Shown here: in pieces, positions 37,466-50,536 of the stretch
Layout of the letters: every line of letters starts with the position of its first letter
Position numbering within the stretch: position 1 is the stretch's first letter
Origin: Apostichopus japonicus
Taxonomy: Eukaryota; Echinodermata; Holothuroidea; Aspidochirotida; Stichopodidae
Direction of reading: 5' to 3'
Length of the DNA stretch: 64,000 nt
Assembly (NCBI RefSeq): GCF_037975245.1
Contig: NC_092574.1
Coordinates: 26,766,713-26,830,712 of the forward strand
Position numbers and translations under genes: made by a program
The notes under the pieces: model-generated
Database searches by the model: none
What the model was told of the DNA's origin: nothing
Seen by the model: only the letters and a program-made list of their open reading frames with translations

Positions 37466-38913
37466 ATTTTCATATAGTAATACGTATGACAACACATTCT
37501 TTTTTTAACTCCTTGCAATTGTTTTTCATTTATTAGAGCTTCCTGTACGACAGCCGCACTACAACCGGTGTCGCGCAGGACATCAACCTCAGTGTTACCT
37601 ATTAATCCCTTCAAAACTGGCATACCTTGACCGGCAATGCAGGCTGCGCTTGCAAGCGGAATTCAGTGACCACATGTCAGTTTGACATAAGACCCATTGG
37701 ATGGAAAACATGTAGGCCGTATACAAAGCTGAATATCGACGCAAGCTCCCAATGGTCTGTCGTTATAGTTCGTTAGTTCGGGTGAAGTCGTCATGGTATT
37801 GTCTTGTTCTAAACCTCTCAATCTATCACGTGGAACACCCTCAAACTGACGGTTACAGTCCTTAGCTAAATGACTTTTATTACCACACACAAAGCACCCA
37901 CTGAAATTTGGACCTATGGTAAATCGATTATCTCGATTATTATTGCTACCACGCCCACCACGGTTACTACCATCCCGATTACTACGATCACCATGATTCT
38001 GCTCTGTGTTACCGCGCCCCTATTTTGATTTTGATTATATGATCGGTTATTTGGCCTATTTCCATTACTCGTTTGACTCGATCTGAAGTGAGCGAGGGCG
38101 TATTGGTCTGCCAGGGACGTCAATTCTGAAAGTGAATGTGGTTTACGTTCTCTTAAAAAGATAGCCAATTCCTTACTACAACTTGCCAGCAATTGCTCTC
38201 TTATTACAGTAACTCAATAACCCCCTCGTAAATTTTCTCTATTTTTGCTAATTCCATCCAGCGAGTTATGTACCCATTAAGTCTTTCCGCGAACTGCACG
38301 TAAGTTTCATCCGCTAAAGGTTTCGCAATTCTAAATTTGTCCCTGTAACCACCCTCGGTTAATTGATAGCTTTGTAAAAGCGCGGATTTTAACTGCTTGT
38401 AGTCAGTTGCAGTTGCTACTGGTAGGCGAGAGCCTATATCTCCAGTGCCCGACCAGTTGTGAGTGCACTTAAGGACAACGCCCAATTTGATTCTAACCAA
38501 CCAGATGACGTGGCAAATCTTTCGAACCTTAGCAAATATGCATCCAGGTCATCAAACCTGTCACGAAATTGAGGCAATTTGGGTAATTTTGGAATTGTGC
38601 GTACTGTGTCATTTGAATCAGTCCTTTGTGTATTCTGCCTACTTTCAGCAATATTCAATTCATACTCTTTGATCTCAAGTGCATGTGCACGTTCCCTCTC
38701 TCTTTCCTCATGTTGAACAATTCTTTCCTTTTGCTCACTTTCAATAGCTTCAGCTCGTTCTTGACGCTCAAAAGCTTTTTGTTTTTCCTCACGTTCAACC
38801 CTTCTTTCCTCCCTTTCCAGAGCTTGCTGCTCTTGTGCAAATTTAATTAATCCATCCCCCTCCAAACCCAATTCACGCCCTAAAATTAGGCATTGTTGTA
38901 ATCTATCAATCAC
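37408..38913 (-). pseudogene. LTR retrotransposon gag (coiled coil, capsid-like, CCHC knuckle) and protease start
   Basis: From the ATG at 38913: a charged coiled coil (EREERRVEREEKQ), then PKLPQFRDRFDDLDAYLLRFERFA and QLKSALLQSYQLTEGGYRDKF capsid-like motifs, KELAIFLRERKPHSL, an Asn/Arg-rich stretch, the zinc-knuckle half CGNKSHLAKDC (about 37880) and a protease motif DVLRDTGCSAAVV (about 37580). Frame changes occur near 38470, 38200, 38000 and 37650. Such gags are common in Ty3/mdg4-type elements of marine invertebrates. It ends at the left LTR. Confidence 0.82.
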
Positions 38914-39093
38914 TTACATTAGTATTCGTTATAGTTTCTTTCTCTAAAACTATATGATGAAACGGTAAATATGGACCTTCTCTCATCGACTCTCTGCATC
39001 AAATTATACCATGCACACAATTGGGGGGGGGGGGGGGCAAAAGATGCCTCGCACTTCCACCAGTTTTCACAAGGTCCCACTATACAAGGTCCT

Positions 39094-39420
39094 TGGAACA
39101 GGTGCAGGCCTGACACTTAGAATCGAGAAGCGATACGAGTTTTAAACACAAAAATTTACTTTATTATACGAAACCATACGTTACTTGAGGCCTCCTACAA
39201 TAATACTTAGAATACAAATGAATAATAATACGAATAATACAGGTTAGGCTCGACACGGCTTTCTCTCCAGTTCCAGGATAAAGACTATCTCTGCCTCTCA
39301 GGCAGTCGAAAGGAACATGCATGTCGCCTAATTCCCAGGTCACAAGCTACCACCCTATGAATTAAAAAGGAAGAATTTGTCTAATCTCTAATTCCTTTGA
39401 ACCATATTCCAGTATTTACA
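39094..39420 (-). repeat. 5' LTR of the gag-protease remnant
   Basis: Direct copy of 37090-37465, starting TGTAAATACTGG on the minus strand. The next internal sequence leads through a C-rich run to the gag ATG at 38913. Confidence 0.8.
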
Positions 39421-40248
39421 CATCCGGTTAAGTTAATCGAGGGATGGACTTCACGAAAATCTCGGAATTGCTTTCTACAACGCTAATCCCATACTAGCAG
39501 AATGGTTTGGTGTCCCCACGGTACGTGGTCTACCGAGGCTTTATATCCTGAAAATATAAAAGAAAAATATATTGTTTATTCAAATGAAAACAATTTCACA
39601 AACTGAGTGAAAACAACAGCTACATGTAAAACTTGGCCAAAGGTTTGTAAATAAACAACAACACATCTCTATAAATTCGTGAGATTTACAATTTTTCTAG
39701 GTTGAATAAAGAATATGAAAGAACTTATAACTGTAAACTTCATCATTATTTATAGCTATGTTCACTGCAGCTGATTGTAATACGACGTAAATATTAAGTA
39801 TGGGTAATTCAGAATGAAGCCAAATTACGCCTAACCACAAAAATAAAGTTTGAATATTATCATATAGAAATTTTATATTATTGGCTGACCATTTCGTACT
39901 ATTCTAATATGCTGTTTGATTGCTTTAACGAAATCAATTAAACAGCCTCGAAATTGTAAAAACAGGAATACGAGTGATGGCATGAAACATCGTTACCCGA
40001 ATTAGAGTTACTCAATGCAAAGCGCGCCTACAATTTTAAGCTTCGGTAAACAAACACACATGGTTAGTTATTGGTGAACAAGTATCAGAAAAGAAGCAGT
40101 CAGTGTGATACGGTGCGATACGTTGGACGTATACACAGTGGTTAAATTTACGATTTGTGGTTTGAACACTTTTAGTTTATTTTTGTTAGTTTTAGTGAAC
40201 ACTTTATACTTTTCTTCTTTTGAACGTGACCAGAGCCCAATATCAAGG

Positions 40249-43200
40249 ATGGCATCGACACAAGAAAATACCGGTAAGTTGGTATCACTACATAAGGTAA
40301 ATTGTATAGGATTTAGACTATATCCGAATTAACCCAAGCACGTTACTGTTGTACACGGAATATTGTTCCATGAGTCATTTCGTTAATATTTGTTGTGTAA
40401 TGGTTCCGTTTGTGTTACTGGTAGCTATAGTGCAGCAGTAATCTGTACGGATATCATTATAATAGAACAAGTCAGTGATAACTTTTGTACATGCCGTCTA
40501 TATGATATGCGTGGGTATACCTATCCGTGCAGTTTTAAAAGGGAACTATAAATATGTGTGAAGTGAATCAAGAAACACCAAACGTCGTTTGTGGGCGATT
40601 TGATAAAAAAAATCAAGCTCCAATGAGACAGCATTCTTTGGTTAATACTTTTGGATACTTGCAAGTACTCTGCGACATCATAAACGCAAGATTATCGAGG
40701 CTGAAATTGTTATTTTTCAAAACCCTCAGTCTGAACAAATGTGCGACTTATGTACATTTCAAGACATTGTGGCCAAATTAGCTTATTTAAAAATAGTAGG
40801 TTATGACGTAACGTCATTGGTATTGGCATGTGGATGACATAGGCTATCATCCGATGATGCTCTGTTGTTTCCATGAAATAAATATAATATTTGGTAAAGT
40901 TATTAGAATTTATAACATAATGGGTGAAAATCTATAGAAGCCTGTATCGAGTAGTCGACGTCATCGTCACTTTAGCCTTAAAGGAGAATTCCAGAGATTT
41001 AGCATATTTTGAATATCTTAAAAACCGGAATAGCTTGGAAATATTGCATTTTTATTTGACTATAATATATCAAGACAAAAATTATGCTTAAAGCTGGATA
41101 TACTCAGTATATCAATGAGGATTCTTTCTTCTTTCTTCCACAACATTTAAAGTTGACAAGTAAATTTGATAGCTGTTATGTCATATTCATGCATTTATTT
41201 TACTTGCAAATTTCTCAGTAATGCATTCATTGGTTTTATTGTTAAGTTCACATCCACCTTAGGTAGTAGACATTATTATTTGGAAGTTTATCCAATTCAA
41301 TCCAGGTCAAAAAAACATAAACCAGATTTTTTGGGGGGTCAGTGGAGTAACTATTAAATAATACCTTTGTTTGGTATAAACAGTGACACCTTTAACTATT
41401 AATATCTCAAATCATTATATAATTTTGTCGGAATTGTAATCAAATTTCCGGCGGATATTTAGAATATGTTCCTCTTTCATAATTCAAAACGTCCCCTAGA
41501 CTATTAAGAACAGGAAACCTTCCACTGGTGCTTGTTTTCTTGTTTTCTATTCCTGCCCCCAGTATTTGACTAGGTTTAGTTGCTTGTGGTCTGTCCCAAG
41601 TTCGCTTTGTCAAAGTTCAGACGGGACGTACATGGAAACATCATGGTTAACTTGATGAATACAAATATAAGCTAGTGTATATAGTTGGTCTGAAAGACGA
41701 TATGGGGAAGAGAAGGTGAGTTGGAGTGAATCGGGACACATATGTCATGTATAGTTTTCCTCACACCATCTAAAGAACACTTATATTGAAAGATACGTGA
41801 TGATCGGCAAAGCGAAACTTACCATAGACTATTTAAACCATAACACATATACAGCGGAAACTTTGACTCTGTGTTCTGTTGTAACTTAATAGTGTAATCT
41901 CCGGTACATAATATACAAACTAAAGTAAATATTTGAACACGATGATCCTTGTTCACTACTTTCAACAACTATAAAAGTTCACATATTTGTAATGCATAGT
42001 CCAGAATCCATTGAGTCACCACACAACAAACACTACACAATCTACAATTATTGACGTTTTGACGACACTAACGTATGATATGTTTTTATTTCATAACATT
42101 GTCTTATATTGTGAACTCCTCGAACTTTATTGCTTAGTGGGTAAACACATTCATATACAGAAAGTTTCAAGCAAATAGCTGCGATTGTGATGCAGATAAC
42201 GTCTCTCACCAACGAAAACACATATAATATATGTTGTTCCGAGGTGTACTATGTTAATGGCACAAGAGATCGCTATGCTATCATAAGAACTTTTGTATCT
42301 AAACGAAACAGCAAGTAACTATTGACACCCATGGAGCTTACGTAAAGGAACCGATGTAGCTTGACACAAGGACCAAAATGAAATCTGTACCAATGCTTGT
42401 TTAAGAAAAAACCTTAATTTCTTTGACCAAGGAGGGCCAAGTTTGAACAGTCTAACACCCGCCAAACAAAAAGGAAAAAAAATCTGATGTCGTACTCTGA
42501 TGGCTTGGAGTATTTCCTAAAATGTGTGTGCAGTGGTTGTCCCTTAAAAAACTTCAAGCAGTGGTTTAAAAGGCCACGTACACTTTCAATCGACATCAAT
42601 CAATCGATATGTAAATCAACATATACCATTGCAATTGAAATCGTCATATACCAATTTAAATCAATGTTATAAGTCAATAAGTTTAAACTGACATCGACCA
42701 TTTTCAGATTGCATGAATCGATTTAAACTAGTATAATATATTAGAAACTATCAGATGTCGACTCAAAGTGATCGTTAGTGAATGAAAATTGCATCTGTTC
42801 CTACTGTTCGCACTTCCACCGATGGGGAAAGTTGCTTTGCTAGATCAGCTCCACAGCTCTAGAACAGTCTCCCCTTACATCTGAAAACAATCCAGCATGT
42901 GTCAACATTCCAGAAAGAACTCAAGACGCTCTTATTCATCAATACGTTTCCATTTGTTTGATAACTGTTGTATCCATTTTGGGTACTTTGCTCCTGCAGC
43001 GCTTCTGAGCAGTTTTTTTAACTGGATAAAAGCGCTTTACAAATTCTTATATTATTATGATTATGAAAATGCCGAAAACATATAGTTTTCGATTTCCCGT
43101 GATCTGATACAATATGGCCGCCATGTTCCTAGAACATGAGTAATATCAATTTAACAGAGATATAATGGCTGGAAGCGATATTGACAAAATATACCAAAAA

Positions 43201-46200
43201 GGTAATATCCTGAAGCTAAAATGTGGTGAGAGAGGGCGAAGGGGAGGGTGGTGACGATGTAGAAAACTGTGTCCAATCCCGTACAGAGTTGCCGAGTAAT
43301 GTATTATAATGCTAACTAAGATATGCAAATGCAATTGTATTTAAACTAGTAATGGTTTACTTTATCGGCTTGAGCTATAGGGCAAAGTTGACTCCGACGT
43401 AGTTTGATATTGCTAAAATTTGTCAAGTTGGAATTGGATGGGACCGTCTGTTATCAAATACAGTTTGAAATTCATCCTAGAAGTATTCCAACTGTGATCA
43501 GTTTATCCATGGTTGTAATTTATCTTCATATCTATGATGTGTTAATTTACTTTAAAAGTAGAGCTATATTTAGTTCACAGACCAAAAGAGGCATACATCA
43601 ACCTTGAATGAAAATTACAATTTCTAAGCAAACTGTGGTGCCAAATATCTATTAAAATTGAGATTACTCGAAGATCGTGAGATTTTTGGAACTCTAGAAT
43701 CGCATCATATCATATTCTGTTCTTTGGCAATCATTGGTTTTAGTTTCCATTCGGAATCATCACAACAACTGTGCTGTTTAATCGAATTGTCAAGTTTGGT
43801 GGTAAACTGAGTTTTTTTGTTATCAGTTTTAATATTTTAACGCTACATTAATCATAAAGTACACCACTTATATGTTTTATGTATTATAACTGATTTTGCA
43901 GAGTCAAATGTTTACTACGATATTGTTGAAAATCGGGACCAGATCCCGGAGTACATAGAAGTCACTGGAGATGCAGAATATATGAGGGTAATTCCACCTG
44001 GGACACCGCCATCAAACACGACTGTGGCATCTGCACCACCTGCAGGAAATGTGATGTTAACACCTAACATTGCGAATCAACAACTTCAAGGATCGCAACC
44101 ACCGGTTAACCCGAATTACCAGACTACGTCCCAGCCACAGCAGCTTCCACGACAACCACAACATCAGCAGCCGTACCTTCAACCCCAGATGCCTCCACAC
44201 CAACAACAAACAGCCGAGAATCAACCCCAGCAAAACCCTGTCACATATCCCGCTCCTCCGCCATATCAACAATACGACCAAAAAGGATCTTTACCTCCTC
44301 CTCCCTACCAGCCACAAGAGATACAGACTATTCAGCCGCAACCGATTCACGCAATGCCGTACAATATGTCACAACAAGGTCAGGGGGTAGTTATCCAGCA
44401 GCCTCAACAGTTTCAACAAATGGTATGCAGTTTTGTGTGTTGCAGTTGTTATTAAGAATGTAACATAATGTTATCCATGTTGAGAGGTGTTGACGTTACA
44501 TGGCTTGGGAATTGGTTTCATTTCTATTGTATAAGAAATATGTATGCGTGAAATAGAATCCCACTTATATAATCACCATAATTCTGAAACGAGGAGGATA
44601 AGGGAAATATATCAAAGATAATATTGCGAGATAGTCTTTATTATTTTCAATGAACGGCTGGTTCATGACATTCATATACTCGGTTTTATGAATGGTTGTT
44701 TCAACTCGTCATCGCCCTCCCCATAGTATGCATTCATAATCAATGGAATATCACATTGTACACATTGATATGTTCATCTAGGGGCGTCCATACTTCATCG
44801 TTTTTCAAATGGTGTAAATCGATTTGGGGATCGGCTAGCTCTTTTGAGATCAAATAAAGTGACAGGTAGAGTAAGTTGGGCCATCGAAACCGGTTTTTGT
44901 CTAACATTAATTACTGTCTACTGCGAGGCGTATAGGAGGGTAGTTCGGGTTGGTTGTCGACTGGAGATGTATATTTATTCGTAATCGACTTTGTCGGGGT
45001 CCAGGGACAGATCTCTGGTTCTCCCTTAAGCTGCAGCATTTTCAGATATTGTCAGGCTTTGCCTGTTCTCTCAGAGCCATGTTGATCAAAGAAAGAACAA
45101 TCTCCTACATTTGTTCAGCACTTGAAACGATAAGTGATGGAGAAATGAACAGTTATCTTTGGATCTCACCATGTCGTCACCCAGGCAATTTGTCAAAATT
45201 ATTGTTAAAAGCAAATTAATATTTGTCTTTTTACTTTATTTCCTTTAAAAAAAAATTCTCCAGTAAGGTTTATCTGCAATATATTTTCTTCATGATATGT
45301 TCAATATCTACTATCGGAAATGTTAATATCAAAATCAACTCAAAAATCTGCCTTAGTCCCCAAGGAGAAGAAGAAGAAGAACATTAATAAATAATATCAT
45401 GGTACACACCTGAAAGATCGTAAAATTTCCATTTGGTATTCTGAAGGTTACCCTTACATAACGTGTACAGACACCATTCTCGTAATTTATTAAATACGAA
45501 GTGGCGGATTCCAGATAAATTTGATACCAATCCGTCAATCTGTTCTCCTGTTCCGGGAAAGTGTCAAAAAGCAACAAGAGAACATTTTTGGATATATGCT
45601 ATTAAATAAGATTTTGGGTTTTTCTATTTTGTGGCTTGTACGAATGGAATTACATGTGTTGCCAACCTTCAACTGAGGCAACTTAGGACTTGTTTTTACC
45701 GGTTAGTAAAGGTTACTTGATAACAAGCGACGAAAACTTAGAGGCTGGTCGAAATATTCTACATGCTAATGATGGAAAATTTAAGATACCGTGATGACCA
45801 ACGCGTCAACTGTAATAATATGGGATACAATGCCATTAAAGTGAACATATAGTATGGTATATGGTTAATATAATAACCCGTTTGTAACATTTGTGCACAC
45901 GAGTGATGTAGTGTTAGATATATATGCTGATAATTTTGTTCTTGCTTTATATTCTCAGCCATTCCAACCTGTCACGGTAATAAATACATCGGATGCAGGT
46001 CAAAGTAACTCAATACAAGGAATGGCTATAACCTCCATAGTGCTGTCAGCGATTGCAACAGTGTGTGTTCTTGGATGCCTTTGTACCGTACCAGCAATAG
46101 TGCTTGGTTCACTGGTGAGTTATAATGTGTTAATCTATGTAAATGGCTCACACAGACAATATGACATGATTGTCGTTCAAGGTGTTTTGCCCCAAGATGT

Positions 46201-47022
46201 CATTTTGCAAATCTCAATTGGTTTGTAGCATCGCTGATATTCTAAAGTTCAGTTTACTGCCTTTGACAGGCAATCAAGCTGGACGTCTCTAGAGGCTATG
46301 TGTGTATATGTGTTGTGCGCGTGTAAAGCCACATACCTTGTACACACGATATATAAAGACTTCACGTGGTCCAAGAATCTGAACTTGGAAAAGTCGGCAC
46401 ATGAATGATAGATTGATCATACGACTTCACAAATTCGCTGTTTCCCATAGAATTACAGGAATCCTTGTATACCTCTCCTTCTTCGGGTAACCATGTGTAT
46501 TCTTAGCCACTCAAGTCATAATTTGAATGCTTGAATGTTTTAGGTTTCCTAATATGGTAAGAAACTGCTCGGAGCCTGGTTGCGAGTCTGTTCTTTCTAT
46601 AATAATAAAAGTAGAGACTTCTTCATGTGTTCAACTATTAGCGATGAGATATCATACTTAGCCTTGTTCAAGTCTACAACCTATAGCCTAATGGGAAGGA
46701 ATGCTTCATCATTATATCTCTCAAAAGGAATCAAATTATTCTTAGTTGCATGTGGTTCATAATTTATTACTACGCATCCCTATCACATATATAAGTTTAT
46801 ATTTTAATCTGATAAATAATCTGAAAATTGTAACGTTTCGCAGCCAGTCGAAATGCTATATTTTCAGTTACTCATAACGTTTCTCCTAAATCTCTCCTTC
46901 AGGCTTTAAACAGATCCGCGGCGGAAGACACAAGGAAAAAATTCGCTATCACTTCTATGGTTTTGACAGTTACAGTATGGATCATATATGTTGCCTTATT
47001 ATTGATTTCAATATTTCAATAA
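40249..47022 (+). CDS. Two-membrane-span protein with Pro/Gln-rich, PPxY-bearing N-terminus, 273 aa
   Basis: Exons: 40249-40273, 43902-44422, 45959-46114 and 46903-47022. All introns are GT-AG, phases 1, 0, 0, giving an 822-nt frame ending TAA. AATAAA follows at 47115. Residues 1-35 are acidic with Tyr (SNVYYDIVENRDQIPEY). Residues 36-182 are rich in Pro and Gln with two PPPY motifs (127-130, 141-144), the type that binds WW domains of NEDD4-like ligases. Hydrophobic span 1 (about 204-232) holds the CVLGCLC cysteines, candidates for palmitoylation. A short loop LNRSAAEDTRKK precedes span 2 (about 248-272), which ends the protein. The layout recalls dispanin/CD225 and PRRT-type proteins, but I cannot assign a family by motif. 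The start ATG is in exon 1, preceded by AAGG. Confidence 0.8.
42790..43080 (+). mobile_element. 5'-truncated LINE 3' end in intron 1 of the two-span gene
   Basis: Reading from about 42805, the frame gives FARSAPQL, a stop in place of the usual Trp, then NSLPLHLKTIQ and TFQKELKTLLF: the conserved last segment of many LINE reverse transcriptases (APxLWNSLP...FKxxLKTxLF). It ends in AAAAGCGCTTTACAAATTC and an AT-rich repeat tail. Confidence 0.8.
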
Positions 47023-47114
47023 TTTCAATAATAGGAGGCTAAGAGGCTGTGGTGCAGAGGCTGCGCTGAAGTAACCCGCTGGTTTCAACTCGAGGAAGGA
47101 ACCATATAGCGGGC

Positions 47115-47120
47115 AATAAA
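47115..47120 (+). promoter_or_regulatory. Poly(A) signal AATAAA of the two-span gene
   Basis: A canonical AATAAA 93 nt after the stop codon on the coding strand. Confidence 0.6.
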
Positions 47121-47185
47121 CGTTGAAATAGATATCTATACATTAACTTAGCAATTAAAAGGAATATTTTACTCTTATGTAAATG

Positions 47186-47295
47186 GTGGTCAGGTATTAA
47201 ACTCAGCCTGTGGTTGTTCGCCAACAGCCTCAACATTATCAACAAATTGTACAGTTTTGTATGCTGCAGTTGTCGTTAAGTATGTAACATATAAT
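47186..47295 (+). pseudogene. Decayed duplicate of the exon 2/intron 2 junction of the two-span gene
   Basis: Aligns with 44388-44490: CAGCCTCAACA, TTTCAACAAATGGTATGCAG versus tatcaacaaattgtacag, then a shared intron start TGCAGTTGT..TTAAG.ATGTAACATA and ATGTTGA. It lies after the poly(A) signal and has no partner exon, so it is a remnant of an internal duplication. Confidence 0.7.
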
Positions 47296-47999
47296 ATTAT
47301 TCATGTTGATATCTATTTGTCAGAGATAGCTAGAGAATACGCATCAGAAAGCTGAGTTATTTAAAGCCTGTTGCTTCAAACAAATTGTTCTCTCTACAAG
47401 AGTATAACAGAGACTGAGGATAAACTGTACAGTACATATATACAGAAACAAGATTACTTTAAGGTAACAAACTAACAATACAACTTGATTAACCTATAGT
47501 CTGAAGCAGAGCTGTAAAAAAAGACACTTAACAGTTCCACAAACGGCCTTCTTTCTGAATACATATAATAGAGCTAGGAACTTAAAGGTATATAAAGAGT
47601 ATTAAATAGAATGTGAGACTACACTTAGCAACAGTATTCCTCAACTTTCTAACAAAAAATCTAAGCATAGCTGATTTTGAAGCATGGGTTTACAAAGGAA
47701 TATTCAATCTATGGTCATTTCACAAACTGGTATGCTGCCAAACAGATTACCTTCAAGGACTTTTGTGCATATTAGTACTAGACTAAAGTACCTGTGTACA
47801 ATCCGAGAGATTTACACGTCTTACATCCTTCAACCTCAAGAGACTTACATCCTTCAACCCCATTCCCCCACTCCCTCCCCTCCCATGCCTGGTATCCATT
47901 ACTGTTCCTGTGCAGGTGTCATAGATCTAAGAACACCGTACTTGATCAAACTCTTTTATTTTTTCTCGTTCTCAGTTGTGTCCTTGACAATAAGTAGTA
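47296..47999. other. Intergenic up to duplication copy B, no gene seen
   Basis: AT-rich. A plus-strand frame at 47684-48025 has no recognisable features and ends by overlapping the orphan URAD exon in antisense. Confidence 0.4.
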
Positions 48000-48020
48000 G
48001 TATGCTAAATGGAGACTCAC

Positions 48021-48207
48021 CCTGAAAAGGAAGATGATCCAGAAACTTACAGAGAGTTGCGTGTAAATCCCTTACTCTACAGAATGGTCTATCAGACCAG
48101 GCTGCTAATGGTATCATGGGAGTCTTAGCAACAACATTTGCCAGATAGTCACCAAACTCTTTGTAGCCTAAATTATTGATGTCTTCAAGAGATTTCACTT
48201 TAGCCAT
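48021..48207 (-). pseudogene. Orphan duplicate of URAD exon 1
   Basis: 187 nt from ATG (48207) to an intact GTGAGT donor, differing from the URAD exon 1 at 23883-24069 by three bases that I can see. Two change residues (Ser to Arg after PFC, Asn to His before LPFQ). No exon 2 follows on the minus strand within copy B, whose breakpoint lies about 20 bp past the donor. It could be transcribed but cannot make the enzyme. Confidence 0.85.
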
Positions 48208-50536
48208 GGTAACAATTCCCCTATTTGCACAAAGAAAGAAAGACAGAAACACCAACATACAATACTGAAACAGCACAAGCATAATATATTCAAAATTGAG
48301 CTGCAAGCATAAAATTTAACTAGATTCACCGGCATGAACTGAGTTTATTAAAATCAAACTGGATTGATCATTCCAAGGTTTACTGGTAACAGTTTCCTTT
48401 AAATATAAAAATTTACTGTTTGACTGAAAGTTTGTTTTTGCACCATCAGCAACCAGAGCTGAGAAGATATTAATACAACTTACAAGATCATACTGTACAA
48501 TACCACTATCCCTGTTTTGTTGTACTTAGCAAATTTGCAAACAAGAGATTATGTTCTTGAATCAATGTTCTTGAATCTTGAATCCAAAGAAACATAATGT
48601 TGCATCAACTTTGAGTAAATCTGAAGCTTAATAAAAGACATTGGAACCAAGAGACATTTTTCCCATGACATGTACTTTTTTCAAAATATTCCTTCAATAC
48701 TTGAATGTTTAAGACAGCAGGTTTGAGTAGTGCCAAGAAACCTTCCATAAGCAAGACTTACCTGTACCTTCAAAATACATGCAAGGATACAAGCAGTGGT
48801 TCAGTACATTCATGAAATATAAATTATCATTTCTAAAAATTGACTCCACAAACTTACAAATTACAGTACAAAAGTAATGATTTCTAAAAAGCCATTTTTG
48901 TACCTAAATCATTGCTTTAGGCATACTGTACTTATTCATTGTTAAGTAGGCTACTTAAAAAATATATTTGCTACCTACTGTTACTATGAAGTATACAACA
49001 TATCACCAACTTTGTATAATTTTGTAAGCCTACTATAGAGGCAAAAACTGCATCATTGAAGTTTAAGAAAACTAGGAAAGGGAAATTCCAAAGATTTTTC
49101 AAAACAATTAGGAAACAATTTAGATACGGTACCTTTAAATTATACCCCCTTGATATTGGGTATGAATATTATATTTGTATAATTTCTGAAAGCTTTATGG
49201 ATAATGTTTCAGACATTTCATGTTAACCTACATTATAGCCTACCAAGCACTGAAGATGAGGTGCAATGAATTTAGCACGCAAACTCTTGTCATACATTCT
49301 CAGTTTAACTTTAAAGGCATTGAAGACTCGCCCAAACAGCGTGCGGCCATCTGGAAAAAGTTAACTTTCCATTGCTTGCAAGTGACGTTTTGTTTGTGTT
49401 GCTACAAAATGCAGACAGTAATGAAACATGATACCTTGTTATCTTTAGCTGGACCTGAGATGTCGGTCGCTGTATTGTTTGTACCAGAGCCAAATATACG
49501 ACTCTGGTTTGTACACTGTGCTGTGGGTATTGACTGCAGCTGTATGTACTGACTATACACTAGTGTCTATGTGCTGATGGTAGCAAGCTGTGTGTGTGTA
49601 TTTTCTGGGATAGATGGTGGTGTCTAACACTTCTGTTATAACTCATTCGAAACTAGGTCAGATTACCGGCATTAGGTGTTTCTTTTTGCGCCAGTCTTCA
49701 CACCCTTTAACTGTATCTTTTACTGACATTACTGTGTTCTCACAATCTCTGTAACCATTTCATTGTTTCAAGTTTACAAGATGTTTTAGGAATAAGATAT
49801 GGCTCAATATGTGAACATTTAGGTTTACGGACATGCTATCATGATGTAAACAACAATGGCTTATCTGACTAAATTATGGCCTACACTAGCCGTATACTGG
49901 CATAGGACTAAGGTAGATCTTGACTAAATTAAGGCCTACGCTAGTCGTAGGCTGGCCTAAGTTAGCTTATCATCATGGCACAATGAAGTTACGAATTACG
50001 GCCTGGTAATGAATAAACTAATCCACTCCTAAGTAAGGCCGATATCTAACAATATGACTGATTAAAAAACCATTATATAAAACCCAACCTACAGCACAAT
50101 TACCACGAATAGGCAAAACTCGTATCGCCAGGCCGAAACTGGGAAATTACAGTCACGAGTAACACTAACAGCTATCGACTTTTACATTGTGTGTCTACGT
50201 GACTGATCTACACTAGTTTACGTACGTACCAGGGCACAGATATCATCGGAACGGTCCCAAAGGACTTGAAACCAAGTGACCATTTTGCCGCATCGAAGTA
50301 AGCTAATTTTAGAAAATTTCGTATCCAGTTAGTAGTTGGGGTGTTACTGTGGATATAAGTACTTTGATGCTGTTGAGATTGGGCTAGGTGGGAAAGAGGG
50401 TATGGAAAGACCGAGGAAGATGCGGAAAAGGTTTGGAAGGGAAAGGAATGGGTTTGGACGGGTGTAAGGCCGGGTGTGTCAGAGTTTTTGGATGGATCCT
50501 TACTCGCTTATTCAACACTGACATGTTAGCTATACT
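48208..50536. other. Duplicated non-coding DNA with two empty insertion sites
   Basis: Matches 24070-25707 and 29174-29813. At 49844-49860 and 49901-49908 it shows the uninterrupted targets of the copy-A insertions 25708-25976 and 26038-29173. No gene seen. Confidence 0.6.

Larger units (their letters stand above)
37090..39420 (-). mobile_element. Internally deleted LTR retrotransposon with gag and protease only
   Basis: Two direct LTRs (37090-37465 and 39094-39420) have minus-strand termini TGT(T/A)AATACTGG and CCTGTTCCA. Between them, on the minus strand, lie gag and the start of protease. Reverse transcriptase, RNase H and integrase are missing. The flanks show no target duplication. Copy B has about 520 bp (57758-58279) where A has this element, so a deletion accompanied or followed insertion. 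Confidence 0.85.
23862..40063. repeat. Segmental duplication, copy A (direct)
   Basis: Starting at the shared GTATGCTAAATGGAGACTCAC and ending near the shared AACAAACACACA, this block matches 48000-59043 in the same orientation with a few percent difference. It carries URAD exon 1 and flanking DNA, a decayed LINE and shared MITEs. Insertions present only here: 25708-25976, 26038-29173, 30673-31249 and the LTR remnant 37090-39420. The right end is about 186 bp upstream of exon 1 of the two-span membrane protein gene. Confidence 0.93.

Noticed and set aside
48021-48207. Second functional URAD gene
   Set aside because: Only exon 1 is present. Copy B ends just past its donor and no exon 2 is visible on the minus strand.
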